A DNA stretch of 54,220 bases from an uncultured Oscillospiraceae bacterium (lineage in GTDB: Bacteria; Bacillota; Clostridia; Oscillospirales; Ruminococcaceae): positions 1 to 54,220 of the forward strand of contig CAJTTB010000019.1 of the NCBI GenBank assembly GCA_910579175.1. The letters are read 5' to 3'. The notes under the pieces were generated by a model that was not told where the DNA came from, ran no database searches, and saw only the letters and a list, made by a program, of their open reading frames with translations. The position numbers and the translations under genes were made by a program. How positions within the stretch are numbered: the stretch's first letter is position 1; every line of letters begins with the position of its first letter. Shown here piece after piece: positions 24,832 through 32,842 of this stretch.

Positions 24832-27800
24832 ATGCCAAAAAGAGAAGACATTAAAAAAGTACTCATTATCGGTTCCGGACCAATTATCATTGGTCAAGCC
24901 TGCGAATTCGATTATTCTGGAACACAAGCTTGTAAGGCACTCAGACAGTTAGGTTATGAAATTGTATTGGTAAATTCAAATCCTGCAACCATTATGACTG
25001 ACCCTGAAACAGCAGATGTGACTTATATAGAACCTTTAAATGTAGAACGCTTGAGTCAAATTATTGAAAAAGAACGTCCTGACGCACTGCTTCCAAATCT
25101 TGGCGGACAATCTGGCTTGAATCTTTGTTCAGAATTGAATAAAGCTGGTATTTTGGAAAAATATCAAGTAAAGGTGATTGGTGTTCAAGTAGATGCAATT
25201 GAGCGTGGAGAAGACCGCATTGAATTTAAAAAAGCAATGAATCGCCTTGGTATTGAAATGGCACGGAGTGAAGTGGCATATAGTGTAGATGAGGCATTGC
25301 AAATTGCACAACAGCTGGGATATCCAGTGGTAATTCGACCTGCTTATACCATGGGTGGAGCTGGCGGAGGACTGGTCTATAATGTAGATGAGTTAAAGAC
25401 CGTTGTTGCCCGCGGTTTGCAAGCGAGCTTAGTTGGACAAGTCTTGGTAGAAGAATCTATTTTAGGCTGGGAAGAATTAGAACTTGAAGTTGTTCGCGAT
25501 TCAAAAAATAACATGATTACAGTCTGTTTTATTGAAAATATTGACCCCTTGGGTGTACACACTGGGGACTCTTTCTGTTCTGCGCCAATGCTCACCATTT
25601 CTCAAGAAGTACAAAACCGTTTACAACAGCAGGCTTATCAGATTGTAGAGGAAATTCAGGTAATTGGCGGTACCAATGTGCAGTTTGCGCATGATCCAGT
25701 GACGGATCGCATCATTGTCATTGAAATCAATCCTCGTACCTCTCGCTCCTCTGCATTGGCGTCCAAAGCGACAGGTTTTCCAATTGCATTGATCTCTGCA
25801 ATGTTGGCTTCTGGTCTGACATTGGATGAGATTCCCTGTGGGAAATATGGTACATTGGATAAATATGTTCCTGATGGAGATTATATCGTTATCAAATTTG
25901 CACGTTGGGCATTTGAAAAGTTTAAAGGTGCAGAAGACCATCTGGGTACACAAATGAGAGCTGTTGGCGAAGTGATGAGCATCGGTAAAACTTATAAAGA
26001 AGCCTTCCAAAAAGCCATTCGCAGCTTGGAGACAGGTCGCTATGGTTTGGGATTTGCAAAGGATTTCCATCAAAAATCAAAGGAAGAACTGCTCAATATG
26101 CTGCATGTTCCAACCAGCGAACGCCAGTTTATCATATATGAAGCACTTAGAAAAGGTGCTACTGTGGAAGAATTATTTGAACTGACAAAAATCAAAGCCT
26201 ACTTTATTGAGCAGATGAAGGAATTGGTAGAAGAGGAAAATGCACTGTTGCAAAACAAGGGTGCAATTCCTTCAGAAGAAGCGCTTAGAAAAGCAAAATT
26301 AGACGGATTTTCTGATAAATATCTCAGCCAGATTTTGCAGGTGACAGAACAGGATATCCGAACAGCAAGAACGAAAATCGGTGTAACAGAGGCGTGGGAA
26401 GGCGTTCATGTAAGTAGTACAAAAGATTCTGCTTACTATTATTCTACCTATCATATTGAAGATAAGAGCACTGTCAGCGACCGTCCAAAGATTATGATTT
26501 TAGGTGGGGGACCAAACCGCATTGGACAGGGAATAGAATTTGACTATTGTTGTGTTCATGCAGCAAAAGCATTAAAAGAATTGGGATTTGAAACGATTAT
26601 TGTCAACTGTAATCCGGAAACGGTTTCAACGGACTATGATACATCTGACAAACTGTACTTTGAACCACTGACCTTAGAAGATGTATTGAGTATCTATGAA
26701 AAGGAAAAGCCAGTGGGCGTAATTGCACAGTTTGGCGGTCAAACACCTTTGAATTTAGCAGGGGATTTGGAAAAAGCAGGTGTGAAGATTTTGGGTACTT
26801 CTCCAGAGACCATTGACTTGGCAGAAGACCGCGATCATTTCCGTGCAATGATGGAACGTTTGGAAATTCCAATGCCAGAATCTGGTATGGCAATCAATGT
26901 AGAACAAGCATTGGAGATTGCCAAGACCATTGATTATCCATTGATGGTTCGCCCTTCCTATGTGTTGGGTGGTCGTGGAATGGAAGTGGTACACGATGAT
27001 GAAAGTTTAAAGACCTATATGGAAGCTGCTGTTGGTGTTACTCCAGAACGCCCCATTCTCATTGACCGCTTTTTGGACAATGCACTGGAGTGTGAAGCAG
27101 ATGCAATCAGTGATGGTACCAATGCTTTTGTTCCAGCAGTGATGGAACACATTGAATTGGCTGGTGTTCACTCTGGCGACTCTGCCTGTGTACTTCCTTC
27201 AAAACATATTTCTGCAAAACATTTGGAGATTATCAAGGACTATACCAGAAAGATTGCAGTGGAAATGAATGTACAAGGTTTGATGAATATGCAATACGCC
27301 ATTGCAGATGATAAGGTATATGTATTAGAAGCGAATCCAAGAGCTTCTAGAACTGTACCATTGGTATCTAAAGTTTGCAATATTAATATGGTAAAATTGG
27401 CAACTCAAATCATTACTTCTGACTTAACCAAAAAACAGTCTCCAGTTTCAACGTTAAAAGAGCGTGTATTTTATCATTGTGGTGTAAAAGAAGCGGTATT
27501 TCCATTTAATATGTTCCAAGAAGTAGACCCTATTTTGGGACCAGAAATGCGTTCTACTGGTGAGGTATTGGGTATTTCAAAGGATTTTGGAGAGGCATTT
27601 TATAAAGCTCAAGAAGCAACACAAACAAAACTTCCACTAGAAGGTACTGTATTAATTAGTGTCAATGACCATGACAAAGCAGAAGTGGTAGATGTTGCAA
27701 AAGGCTTTCATGAATGTGGTTTCCAGATTGTAGCAACTGGAAAGACCTACGATTTGATTGTATCAAATGGTATTCCAGCAGAGAAAGTCAATAAATTATA

Positions 27801-28047
27801 TGAAGGAAGACCTAATATTACAGATTTGATTAAGAATAAGCAAATTGATATGATCATCAATACACCTGCTGGAAAACAAAGTGTGACAGATGATAGTTAT
27901 ATTCGTAAGGCAGCAATTAAAGGAAAGATTTCATATATGACCACAATGGCAGCTGCAAAGGCATCTGTCAGCGGTATTAAAGCAGCGAAAGAGGCAAAAA
28001 CAATTGGAGTAAAATCTTTGCAGGAATTTCACAGTGAAATTGAATAA
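24832..28047 (+). CDS. carB: Carbamoyl-phosphate synthase large subunit
   Basis: 1071 residues, full length. Two homologous ATP-grasp halves are visible: the first opens with KVLIIGSGPIIIGQACEFDYSG, the second near 555 with KIMILGGGPNRIGQGIEFDYC. Each half has its ATP-grasp loop (RPAYTMGGAGGG and RPSYVLGGRGME). A C-terminal MGS-like allosteric domain (about 935-1071) ends the protein. It makes carbamoyl phosphate from bicarbonate, ATP and ammonia (from glutamine via CarA) for pyrimidines and arginine. GGAGGAAATC precedes the ATG. Unusually, carA is not adjacent on either side, so the small subunit must be encoded elsewhere. A dyad in the leader may be an ARG box. A terminator follows. Confidence 0.97.
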   Translation: MPKREDIKKVLIIGSGPIIIGQACEFDYSGTQACKALRQLGYEIVLVNSNPATIMTDPETADVTYIEPLNVERLSQIIEKERPDALLPNLGGQSGLNLCSELNKAGILEKYQVKVIGVQVDAIERGEDRIEFKKAMNRLGIEMARSEVAYSVDEALQIAQQLGYPVVIRPAYTMGGAGGGLVYNVDELKTVVARGLQASLVGQVLVEESILGWEELELEVVRDSKNNMITVCFIENIDPLGVHTGDSFCSAPMLTISQEVQNRLQQQAYQIVEEIQVIGGTNVQFAHDPVTDRIIVIEINPRTSRSSALASKATGFPIALISAMLASGLTLDEIPCGKYGTLDKYVPDGDYIVIKFARWAFEKFKGAEDHLGTQMRAVGEVMSIGKTYKEAFQKAIRSLETGRYGLGFAKDFHQKSKEELLNMLHVPTSERQFIIYEALRKGATVEELFELTKIKAYFIEQMKELVEEENALLQNKGAIPSEEALRKAKLDGFSDKYLSQILQVTEQDIRTARTKIGVTEAWEGVHVSSTKDSAYYYSTYHIEDKSTVSDRPKIMILGGGPNRIGQGIEFDYCCVHAAKALKELGFETIIVNCNPETVSTDYDTSDKLYFEPLTLEDVLSIYEKEKPVGVIAQFGGQTPLNLAGDLEKAGVKILGTSPETIDLAEDRDHFRAMMERLEIPMPESGMAINVEQALEIAKTIDYPLMVRPSYVLGGRGMEVVHDDESLKTYMEAAVGVTPERPILIDRFLDNALECEADAISDGTNAFVPAVMEHIELAGVHSGDSACVLPSKHISAKHLEIIKDYTRKIAVEMNVQGLMNMQYAIADDKVYVLEANPRASRTVPLVSKVCNINMVKLATQIITSDLTKKQSPVSTLKERVFYHCGVKEAVFPFNMFQEVDPILGPEMRSTGEVLGISKDFGEAFYKAQEATQTKLPLEGTVLISVNDHDKAEVVDVAKGFHECGFQIVATGKTYDLIVSNGIPAEKVNKLYEGRPNITDLIKNKQIDMIINTPAGKQSVTDDSYIRKAAIKGKISYMTTMAAAKASVSGIKAAKEAKTIGVKSLQEFHSEIE

Positions 28048-28095
28048 TTGGGAATGAAGTGCTCCCATAGTAAATACGAAAACCGCTAAAAAGCT

Positions 28096-28134
28096 AATGA
28101 CTTCTGCAATTGTGCAGAGGTCATTGGTTTTTTA
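28096..28134 (+). terminator. Intrinsic terminator of carB
   Basis: AATGACTTCTGCA (28096-28108) pairs with TGCAGAGGTCATT (28113-28125) with one G-T pair, followed by GGTTTTTT. Confidence 0.8.
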
Positions 28135-28186
28135 TGATGATATTGATGTTACTTTTTGGGAATAAGTATGAATGATAATCCAATAA

Positions 28187-28239
28187 AATGATATCAAAAG
28201 GGCGAAAGCATAATAAGCCTTCGCTCTTTTGATATCATT
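28187..28239 (-). terminator. Long hairpin, probable terminator of the dCMP deaminase gene
   Basis: A stem of about 23 bp, with AATGATATCAAAAG and CTTTTGATATCATT as its outer arms. Inside, GGCGAAAGC faces GCCTTCGC with mismatches around an ATAATAA loop. On the minus strand the 3' side runs into TTTTATT, fitting termination of the gene ending at 28323. Confidence 0.65.
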
Positions 28240-28322
28240 AATAAGATAAATTAATCAGTTGATATTTATGTTGTCACATACCAGTTTAGCCAGTAGTTAT
28301 CAATCATTGATTATAAAAATCA

Positions 28323-28814
28323 TTAATAACCCAATGTTCCATCTAAAGATTCATCATTGACAATCCAATCTTCAACAGAAATCATGCGGTAGTTATCAAT
28401 GGTATCTCGCACAATCACCGTTTCAATCCCCGCATTGATGATCATGCGTTTGCACATAGAACAAGAATTGGTATTGGGAACCAGTTGTTTGGTGCAATAA
28501 TCGACACAGGTGAGATAGAGTGTAGCACCAAGCATTTGGTTTCTAGGGGCAGATATAATGGCATTGGCTTCTGCATGAACAGAACGACATAGTTCATAGC
28601 GTTCCCCATGTGGAATTTGCAATTTTTCTCTAGTACAGTATCCAAGGTCGGTGCAATTTTTGCGCCCTCTAGGTGCTCCCACATATCCAGTGGAAATAAT
28701 TTCATCGTTTTTTACAATGATAGCGCCAAAATTTCTGCGGATACAAGTACAGCGTTCAGAAACAGTTTGGGCGATGTCTAAATAATAATTGTGTTTATCA
28801 CGTCTATCTATCAT
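28323..28814 (-). CDS. Deoxycytidylate (dCMP) deaminase family protein
   Basis: 163 residues, the size of ComEB-type dCMP deaminases. The zinc site is HAE (80-82, proton-shuttling glutamate E82) with C118 and C121 in SCSMC, where the usual PC-x-x-C proline is a serine. Conserved early parts are CTCIRRNFGAIIV and GYVGAPRG (substrate loop). Additional cysteines (C22, C24, C54, C60, C76) match the second structural zinc site common in this family. It converts dCMP to dUMP for thymidylate synthesis. ATAGGAGG lies 14-21 nt upstream of the ATG. Transcribed alone, convergent with carB. Confidence 0.9.
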   Translation of the reverse strand: MIDRRDKHNYYLDIAQTVSERCTCIRRNFGAIIVKNDEIISTGYVGAPRGRKNCTDLGYCTREKLQIPHGERYELCRSVHAEANAIISAPRNQMLGATLYLTCVDYCTKQLVPNTNSCSMCKRMIINAGIETVIVRDTIDNYRMISVEDWIVNDESLDGTLGY

Positions 28815-29328
28815 TTCTTTTTGATGCCTCCTATTTTTGTTTTAGCTTTTGTGTTGCCAATCTCTAGTTCTTCCAATGAGGTAGTTATCTATTAATCAAT
28901 AGCAATTTAATCAATTGGAGTTTGGTTTTTTACTGTCCAATCACTTTTTGATATTCTATATTCATAGGATGGAATTTTTTTAAAACGCTCAGAAAAAAAT
29001 ATGCCTTCCTATATCTATTCAAATCCAGTCATTTCCTATTTATGTTTTTTGTAAATTGCGATTTATCGCATTCATTTTATCATAGTTCGTTCCAATGGTC
29101 AATGTACAATTGGTAAAATAGTCAGTACCTTACCCAAATAACAAGAAAGCAGATTGAATAGAATCAAATCCTGTGATATAATCAAATCGGTAAATTGACC
29201 TTTGAAGTAAATCAAATCATAAATAAGGCATAGAGAAAGGATTTTTATCTTTTTATTATCCTCTTACAAGAAGCCATTATATTTTTGGGTGAGAGAGAAG
29301 AAAGAGAATAATTTGAATGAGGTAACAG
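28815..29328. other. 514-nt divergent gap between dCMP deaminase and rsmA
   Basis: Holds a ribosome binding site and leader for the minus-strand deaminase gene (AGGAGG near 28830) and a good promoter for rsmA at 29154-29182. I find no convincing sigma-A promoter for the deaminase, no ORF and no recognisable RNA. The remainder is AT-rich. Confidence 0.5.
29154..29182 (+). promoter_or_regulatory. Promoter of rsmA
   Basis: TTGAAT (29154-29159), 17-nt spacer, TATAAT (29177-29182); leader of about 140 nt. Confidence 0.65.
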
Positions 29329-30189
29329 ATGGAAAATTTATGTAATATATCGGTAATTAAGGACCTATTTGAGCGACATCATTTTCAGTTTTCTAAAACA
29401 TTGGGACAAAACTTTTTGGTCAATCCTTCTGTGTGTCCTAAGATTGCACAAAATGGTATTTTTTCTGAAAATTGTGGCGTGATTGAAATTGGTACTGGGA
29501 TTGGTGTATTGACCAATGAATTGGCAAAGCGGGCGAAAAAGGTAGTGGCGATTGAGATAGATGACCGATTGTTTCCCATATTAGAAGAGACATTACAGGA
29601 GTATTCTCATATTAAGATCATTCATGCAGACGTTATGAAGTTGGATTTAGGAGCTTTGATAAAGGAGGAATTTTCTGGAATGGACGTCTGTGTTTGTGCC
29701 AATCTGCCCTATTATATCACCTCTCCAATTATCATGATGTTGTTAGAACAGAGACTTCCCATTAAATGGATTACTGTGATGGTACAAAAAGAAGCGGCAA
29801 TACGCCTTTGTGCAAAACCAGGCACAAGAGATTGCGGAGCAGTGACCTTTGCAGTGCGCTATTACAGTCATCCAAAACAATTGTTTCCCGTTTCAAAAGG
29901 TAGCTTTTTACCTGCTCCCAAAGTGGATTCAGCCGTGATTCAATTGGAAGTGAAATCCCAGTCTGAATATGCAGTAGAAAATGAGTCATTTTTGTTTGCA
30001 CTGGTAAAGGCTGCCTTTTCTCAACGCCGAAAAACACTTGTCAATCCAGTATCTTCAGTGCTTAAAATACCCAAAAAAACAGTGGCACTTGCTTTGGAAA
30101 ATTGTGATTTAAAGCCAATTGTGCGGGCAGAAGAAGTGACATTTGAACAGTTTTTACAGTTGTCCAATGAATTATTTAAATTGAAATAA
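29329..30189 (+). CDS. rsmA: 16S rRNA (adenine1518/1519-N6)-dimethyltransferase
   Basis: 286 residues, full length. KTLGQNFLVNP (24-34) is the family's N-terminal signature. The SAM-binding motif is VIEIGTGIGVLTNELA (about 52-67). The catalytic NLPYYITSPI motif (about 125-134) matches N-L-P-Y-Y-I of KsgA. It dimethylates two adjacent adenines in helix 45 of 16S rRNA during small-subunit assembly; loss confers kasugamycin resistance. GAGGTAACAG precedes the ATG. No rnmV (rnaM5) partner lies upstream, unlike in Bacillus. Confidence 0.96.
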   Translation: MENLCNISVIKDLFERHHFQFSKTLGQNFLVNPSVCPKIAQNGIFSENCGVIEIGTGIGVLTNELAKRAKKVVAIEIDDRLFPILEETLQEYSHIKIIHADVMKLDLGALIKEEFSGMDVCVCANLPYYITSPIIMMLLEQRLPIKWITVMVQKEAAIRLCAKPGTRDCGAVTFAVRYYSHPKQLFPVSKGSFLPAPKVDSAVIQLEVKSQSEYAVENESFLFALVKAAFSQRRKTLVNPVSSVLKIPKKTVALALENCDLKPIVRAEEVTFEQFLQLSNELFKLK

Positions 30190-30259
30190 ACAAATCCAAT
30201 AAAATACATAATTTGTTCATAGAATATTTGTTCTTTTCTACAGAAATACTGGAAATCAC

Positions 30260-30288
30260 TTGTATTTTCCTAGAAAACGTGGTATATT
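30260..30288 (+). promoter_or_regulatory. Promoter of first paralogous lipoprotein gene
   Basis: TTGTAT (30260-30265), 17-nt spacer ending in TGG (extended -10), TATATT (30283-30288). The leader holds TTGAAAATC and GATTTTCAA arms that can pair around an inner AAATC/GATTT hairpin. Confidence 0.6.
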
Positions 30289-30396
30289 AAGAGACAGATT
30301 AAGCGAGCTTTATCTTATTATGAATTTGAAAATCAGAAATCCGATTTTGTTAAGGAAAAACAAAGATTTTCAAAACAGACAAGGAAGGAATTAATT

Positions 30397-30906
30397 ATGA
30401 AAAATAAAATGTTGGTAAAAGTATTATCTGTTGCAATGTTGGTAACGATGTTATTTTCCTTTAGCGGTTGTGAAACAAAAAAAGCAATTGAATTTGTGAA
30501 TCAGACAACAGAAGTTATGAATGCGATTCAAACAGAAAATAGTAATTTGCAAACTGAAGTATTGAATTTTAATACAGCATTGCAAACGGATCCTGCTTCT
30601 GTAGATGTGTCATCTATTATCTCTGTAATTGAAAAATTAGAAGAACAATATAAAAAATTAGGTGAGATTGAAACACCAAAAGTGGCTTCTGACGTAAAAC
30701 CAATGTTTGAAGAGGCTTCTTCTAAAGCATTAGAAGCATTTGCAATCTATAAAGAAGAATTTTCAGGATTTGATCCATCTATTTTAGATGATGATACAGC
30801 TGCAGCAACATTTGTAGAACGTCTTTTAGAAGGAGATGCTTTATTAGAAGAAAGTTCTAAAAAACTAACTGAAGCAGGTAATAAATTAACTGAAATTGCC
30901 AAATAA
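30397..30906 (+). CDS. Small helical lipoprotein, paralogue 1, unknown function
   Basis: 169 residues. A lipoprotein signal peptide (KNKMLVK, hydrophobic core, FSGC with Cys25) predicts a membrane-anchored extracytoplasmic protein. The mature part is acidic, predicted almost all helical, with heptad-like stretches (about 30-60, 70-95, 105-125, 140-168). It aligns clearly with the next gene product: shared blocks include ALQTDP/AFAVDP, IEKLEEQ/IDHLEQQ, PMFEEAS-KALE/PMLEEAT-KAIE, IYKEEFSGF/IYRTEFQGF and LEGDAL/SEGDAL. I do not recognise the family. It has its own promoter and terminator. AAGGAAGGAATT precedes the ATG. Confidence 0.85.
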   Translation: MKNKMLVKVLSVAMLVTMLFSFSGCETKKAIEFVNQTTEVMNAIQTENSNLQTEVLNFNTALQTDPASVDVSSIISVIEKLEEQYKKLGEIETPKVASDVKPMFEEASSKALEAFAIYKEEFSGFDPSILDDDTAAATFVERLLEGDALLEESSKKLTEAGNKLTEIAK

Positions 30907-30922
30907 TTGAACTATTAATATA

Positions 30923-30958
30923 GACCCAAGGAATTTTGACCTTGGGTTTATTTTTTTC
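30923..30958 (+). terminator. Intrinsic terminator of first lipoprotein gene
   Basis: ACCCAAGG (30924-30931) pairs with CCTTGGGT (30940-30947), followed by TTATTTTTTT. Confidence 0.85.
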
Positions 30959-30967
30959 TTTTGTCAA

Positions 30968-30995
30968 TTGATTGTGTTTAGATGGTGAATATGAT
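30968..30995 (+). promoter_or_regulatory. Promoter of second paralogous lipoprotein gene
   Basis: TTGATT (30968-30973), 16-nt spacer, TATGAT (30990-30995), about 43 nt before the start codon. Confidence 0.5.
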
Positions 30996-31037
30996 ATAGT
31001 AAAGATGATACAAATTGAGAAAGAAAGAAGGAATATA

Positions 31038-31550
31038 ATGAAAAATAAATTAAAACAGGGTATTGTAGTGGTGTTGACACTGATTATGGTATGTTCTTTG
31101 ACTGGTTGTAACAATAAAGAAGTCCAGGCATATGTGGACGAAATGCAGGATTTGATTCGCCAGATTAAACAGGGTGATGGCAATTTAGATAGCGCAGTAG
31201 ATGTCTATATTGACGCCTTTGCGGTTGACCCCACAACGGCTGATATTACACCTTTGATGGAAACCATCGATCACTTGGAGCAACAACATCAACAATTGCT
31301 AACGGTAGAGATGCCAAAATCCAAAAAATTGGAAAATATTAGACCTATGTTAGAAGAAGCAACCCAAAAAGCAATAGAGGGATTGACCATCTATCGGACA
31401 GAATTTCAGGGATTTAACACAGATACCATTGCCAGTGAGGAAGCATTTGATCCATTTTTAGAAAGAGTTTCTGAAGGTGATGCGTTGTATAATCAGAAAA
31501 AAACCATGTTGTTGGATATATCAAGTGAATTGAGAAAGGTTGTAAAATAA
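31038..31550 (+). CDS. Small helical lipoprotein, paralogue 2, unknown function
   Basis: 170 residues from the ATG at 31038, chosen because AGAAGGAA sits just upstream and a lipoprotein signal peptide begins there; the open frame extends back to 30972. The lipobox is LTGC with Cys24. The mature part is acidic and helical, and is a diverged paralogue of the preceding lipoprotein, with which it shares length, spacing and several blocks. Its terminus nearly touches the HemW-like gene: TAA is followed directly by the TTG start of that gene, so the two are probably co-transcribed. Function unknown. Confidence 0.82.
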   Translation: MKNKLKQGIVVVLTLIMVCSLTGCNNKEVQAYVDEMQDLIRQIKQGDGNLDSAVDVYIDAFAVDPTTADITPLMETIDHLEQQHQQLLTVEMPKSKKLENIRPMLEEATQKAIEGLTIYRTEFQGFNTDTIASEEAFDPFLERVSEGDALYNQKKTMLLDISSELRKVVK

Positions 31551-32681
31551 TTGACGAATAAATCCCCAATTGGATTATATGTGCATATCCCATTTTGTAA
31601 AAGAAAATGTCCTTATTGTGATTTTTACTCACTGGTTGGAAATGAAGCACGACAGACAGATTATATCAATGCAGTACTAGCACATCTGTCTAAAGTTTCT
31701 GTCAAATGTTTGGCAGATACGCTTTATTTTGGTGGAGGCACTCCGATTTTGGTGAATCCGTCTGAATTGGGAAGAATCATTCACCAAGCAAAAATACTTT
31801 TTTTGATGCCTGATGACAGTGAGATTACCTTAGAAGCCAATCCTTGTGCGACAACCATACAAAATTTGACACAGTTATATCAAAATGGAGTAAATCGCAT
31901 TTCATTTGGCATGCAGTCCGCCAATGAGAAAGAACTCAAAGCATTGGGTAGAACCCATAATATCAGACAGGTGAAACAGGCTGTTAAAAACGCAAAGCGG
32001 GCAGGATTTGAAAATATTTCAGTAGATATCATGTTGGGGGTGCCTTTTCAGACACAAGAAACCTTAAAATACACCATTGATTTTTTAGCAGAATTGGAGA
32101 TACAACATATTTCAGCATATATGCTCAAGGTGGAACCTAATACGCCCTTTGCAGGTGATAAGCTAATAGAACAGATTCCAGAAGAAGATTTGGTAAGTGA
32201 TTTGTATCTGTTTACCTGTGAACAGTTGGAAAAATTGGGATTTTTTCAATATGAAATCTCAAATTTTGCAAAGCAGGGATTTGCATGTAAACATAATTTA
32301 AAATATTGGAAACAGCAAGAGTATTTGGCATTTGGTCCATCAGCACATGGATTTTGGAATGGAAAACGATATTTTTATCCAAGGGATATCAAAACGTATA
32401 TCAATACGGCAGGAGACAATTGGCAGATAGCGGAAGATAACATTGATATCTTAGAAGAATATTTGTTATTGGGTTTGCGCTTATCAGAGGGCATTTATGT
32501 CGACCAAATTCGTTTGAGTTCTCGAGTGAATTGGAATCAATTCCAAAAAAAGGTATATTTATTTGAAAAACATGGATTTTTAAAACAACAAAATCATGCT
32601 ATTTTTCTCACACCGAAGGGATTTTTATTATCAAATATCATCATTGGGGAATTAATCATGTGTATCCGATCGGATACTTGA
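31551..32681 (+). CDS. hemW: HemW-like radical SAM protein (coproporphyrinogen III oxidase-like family)
   Basis: 376 residues from a TTG immediately after the previous stop, with AAAGG about 11 nt upstream. The radical SAM cluster motif is C16-x3-C20-x2-C23 (CKRKCPYCDF). Other marks: YFGGGTP near 61, ISFGMQSANEKELKALGRTH (family signature) near 116-135, and GVPFQTQ near 163. A C-terminal HemN-type domain (LGLRLSEGI) is present. HemW-type proteins bind heme and act as heme chaperones rather than as HemN oxidases; the spacing and length favour HemW. Its last codons contain the perfect palindrome and -35 box that belong to the pflB promoter. Confidence 0.9.
   Translation: MTNKSPIGLYVHIPFCKRKCPYCDFYSLVGNEARQTDYINAVLAHLSKVSVKCLADTLYFGGGTPILVNPSELGRIIHQAKILFLMPDDSEITLEANPCATTIQNLTQLYQNGVNRISFGMQSANEKELKALGRTHNIRQVKQAVKNAKRAGFENISVDIMLGVPFQTQETLKYTIDFLAELEIQHISAYMLKVEPNTPFAGDKLIEQIPEEDLVSDLYLFTCEQLEKLGFFQYEISNFAKQGFACKHNLKYWKQQEYLAFGPSAHGFWNGKRYFYPRDIKTYINTAGDNWQIAEDNIDILEEYLLLGLRLSEGIYVDQIRLSSRVNWNQFQKKVYLFEKHGFLKQQNHAIFLTPKGFLLSNIIIGELIMCIRSDT
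32662..32677. promoter_or_regulatory. Perfect 16-bp palindrome abutting the pflB promoter (candidate operator)
   Basis: GTATCCGATCGGATAC is exactly self-complementary, lies in the last codons of the HemW-like gene and ends one base before the TTGACA -35 box. GC content and symmetry stand out in AT-rich surroundings. This suggests a dimeric regulator of pflB; the family is unknown. It is not the Rex consensus. Confidence 0.5.
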
Positions 32682-32705
32682 CAAACTATACTTATATGGT
32701 ATAAT
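32678..32705 (+). promoter_or_regulatory. Strong promoter of pflB
   Basis: TTGACA (32678-32683), 16-nt spacer ending in TGG (extended -10), TATAAT (32700-32705). Both hexamers are consensus. The -35 box overlaps the stop codon of the preceding gene. The leader is about 130 nt. Confidence 0.8.
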
Positions 32706-32842
32706 TAATACGCAAAGAGATCAATGGTAGATTTTTGTAAATCTTTGTAAGCGCAAAAGTTGATATAAAACAGATGTGTAATAGGATAAGTACAATGAGA
32801 TAGGAATTGAATGGAAGATTCAATCATGTTTAGGAGGTACAT

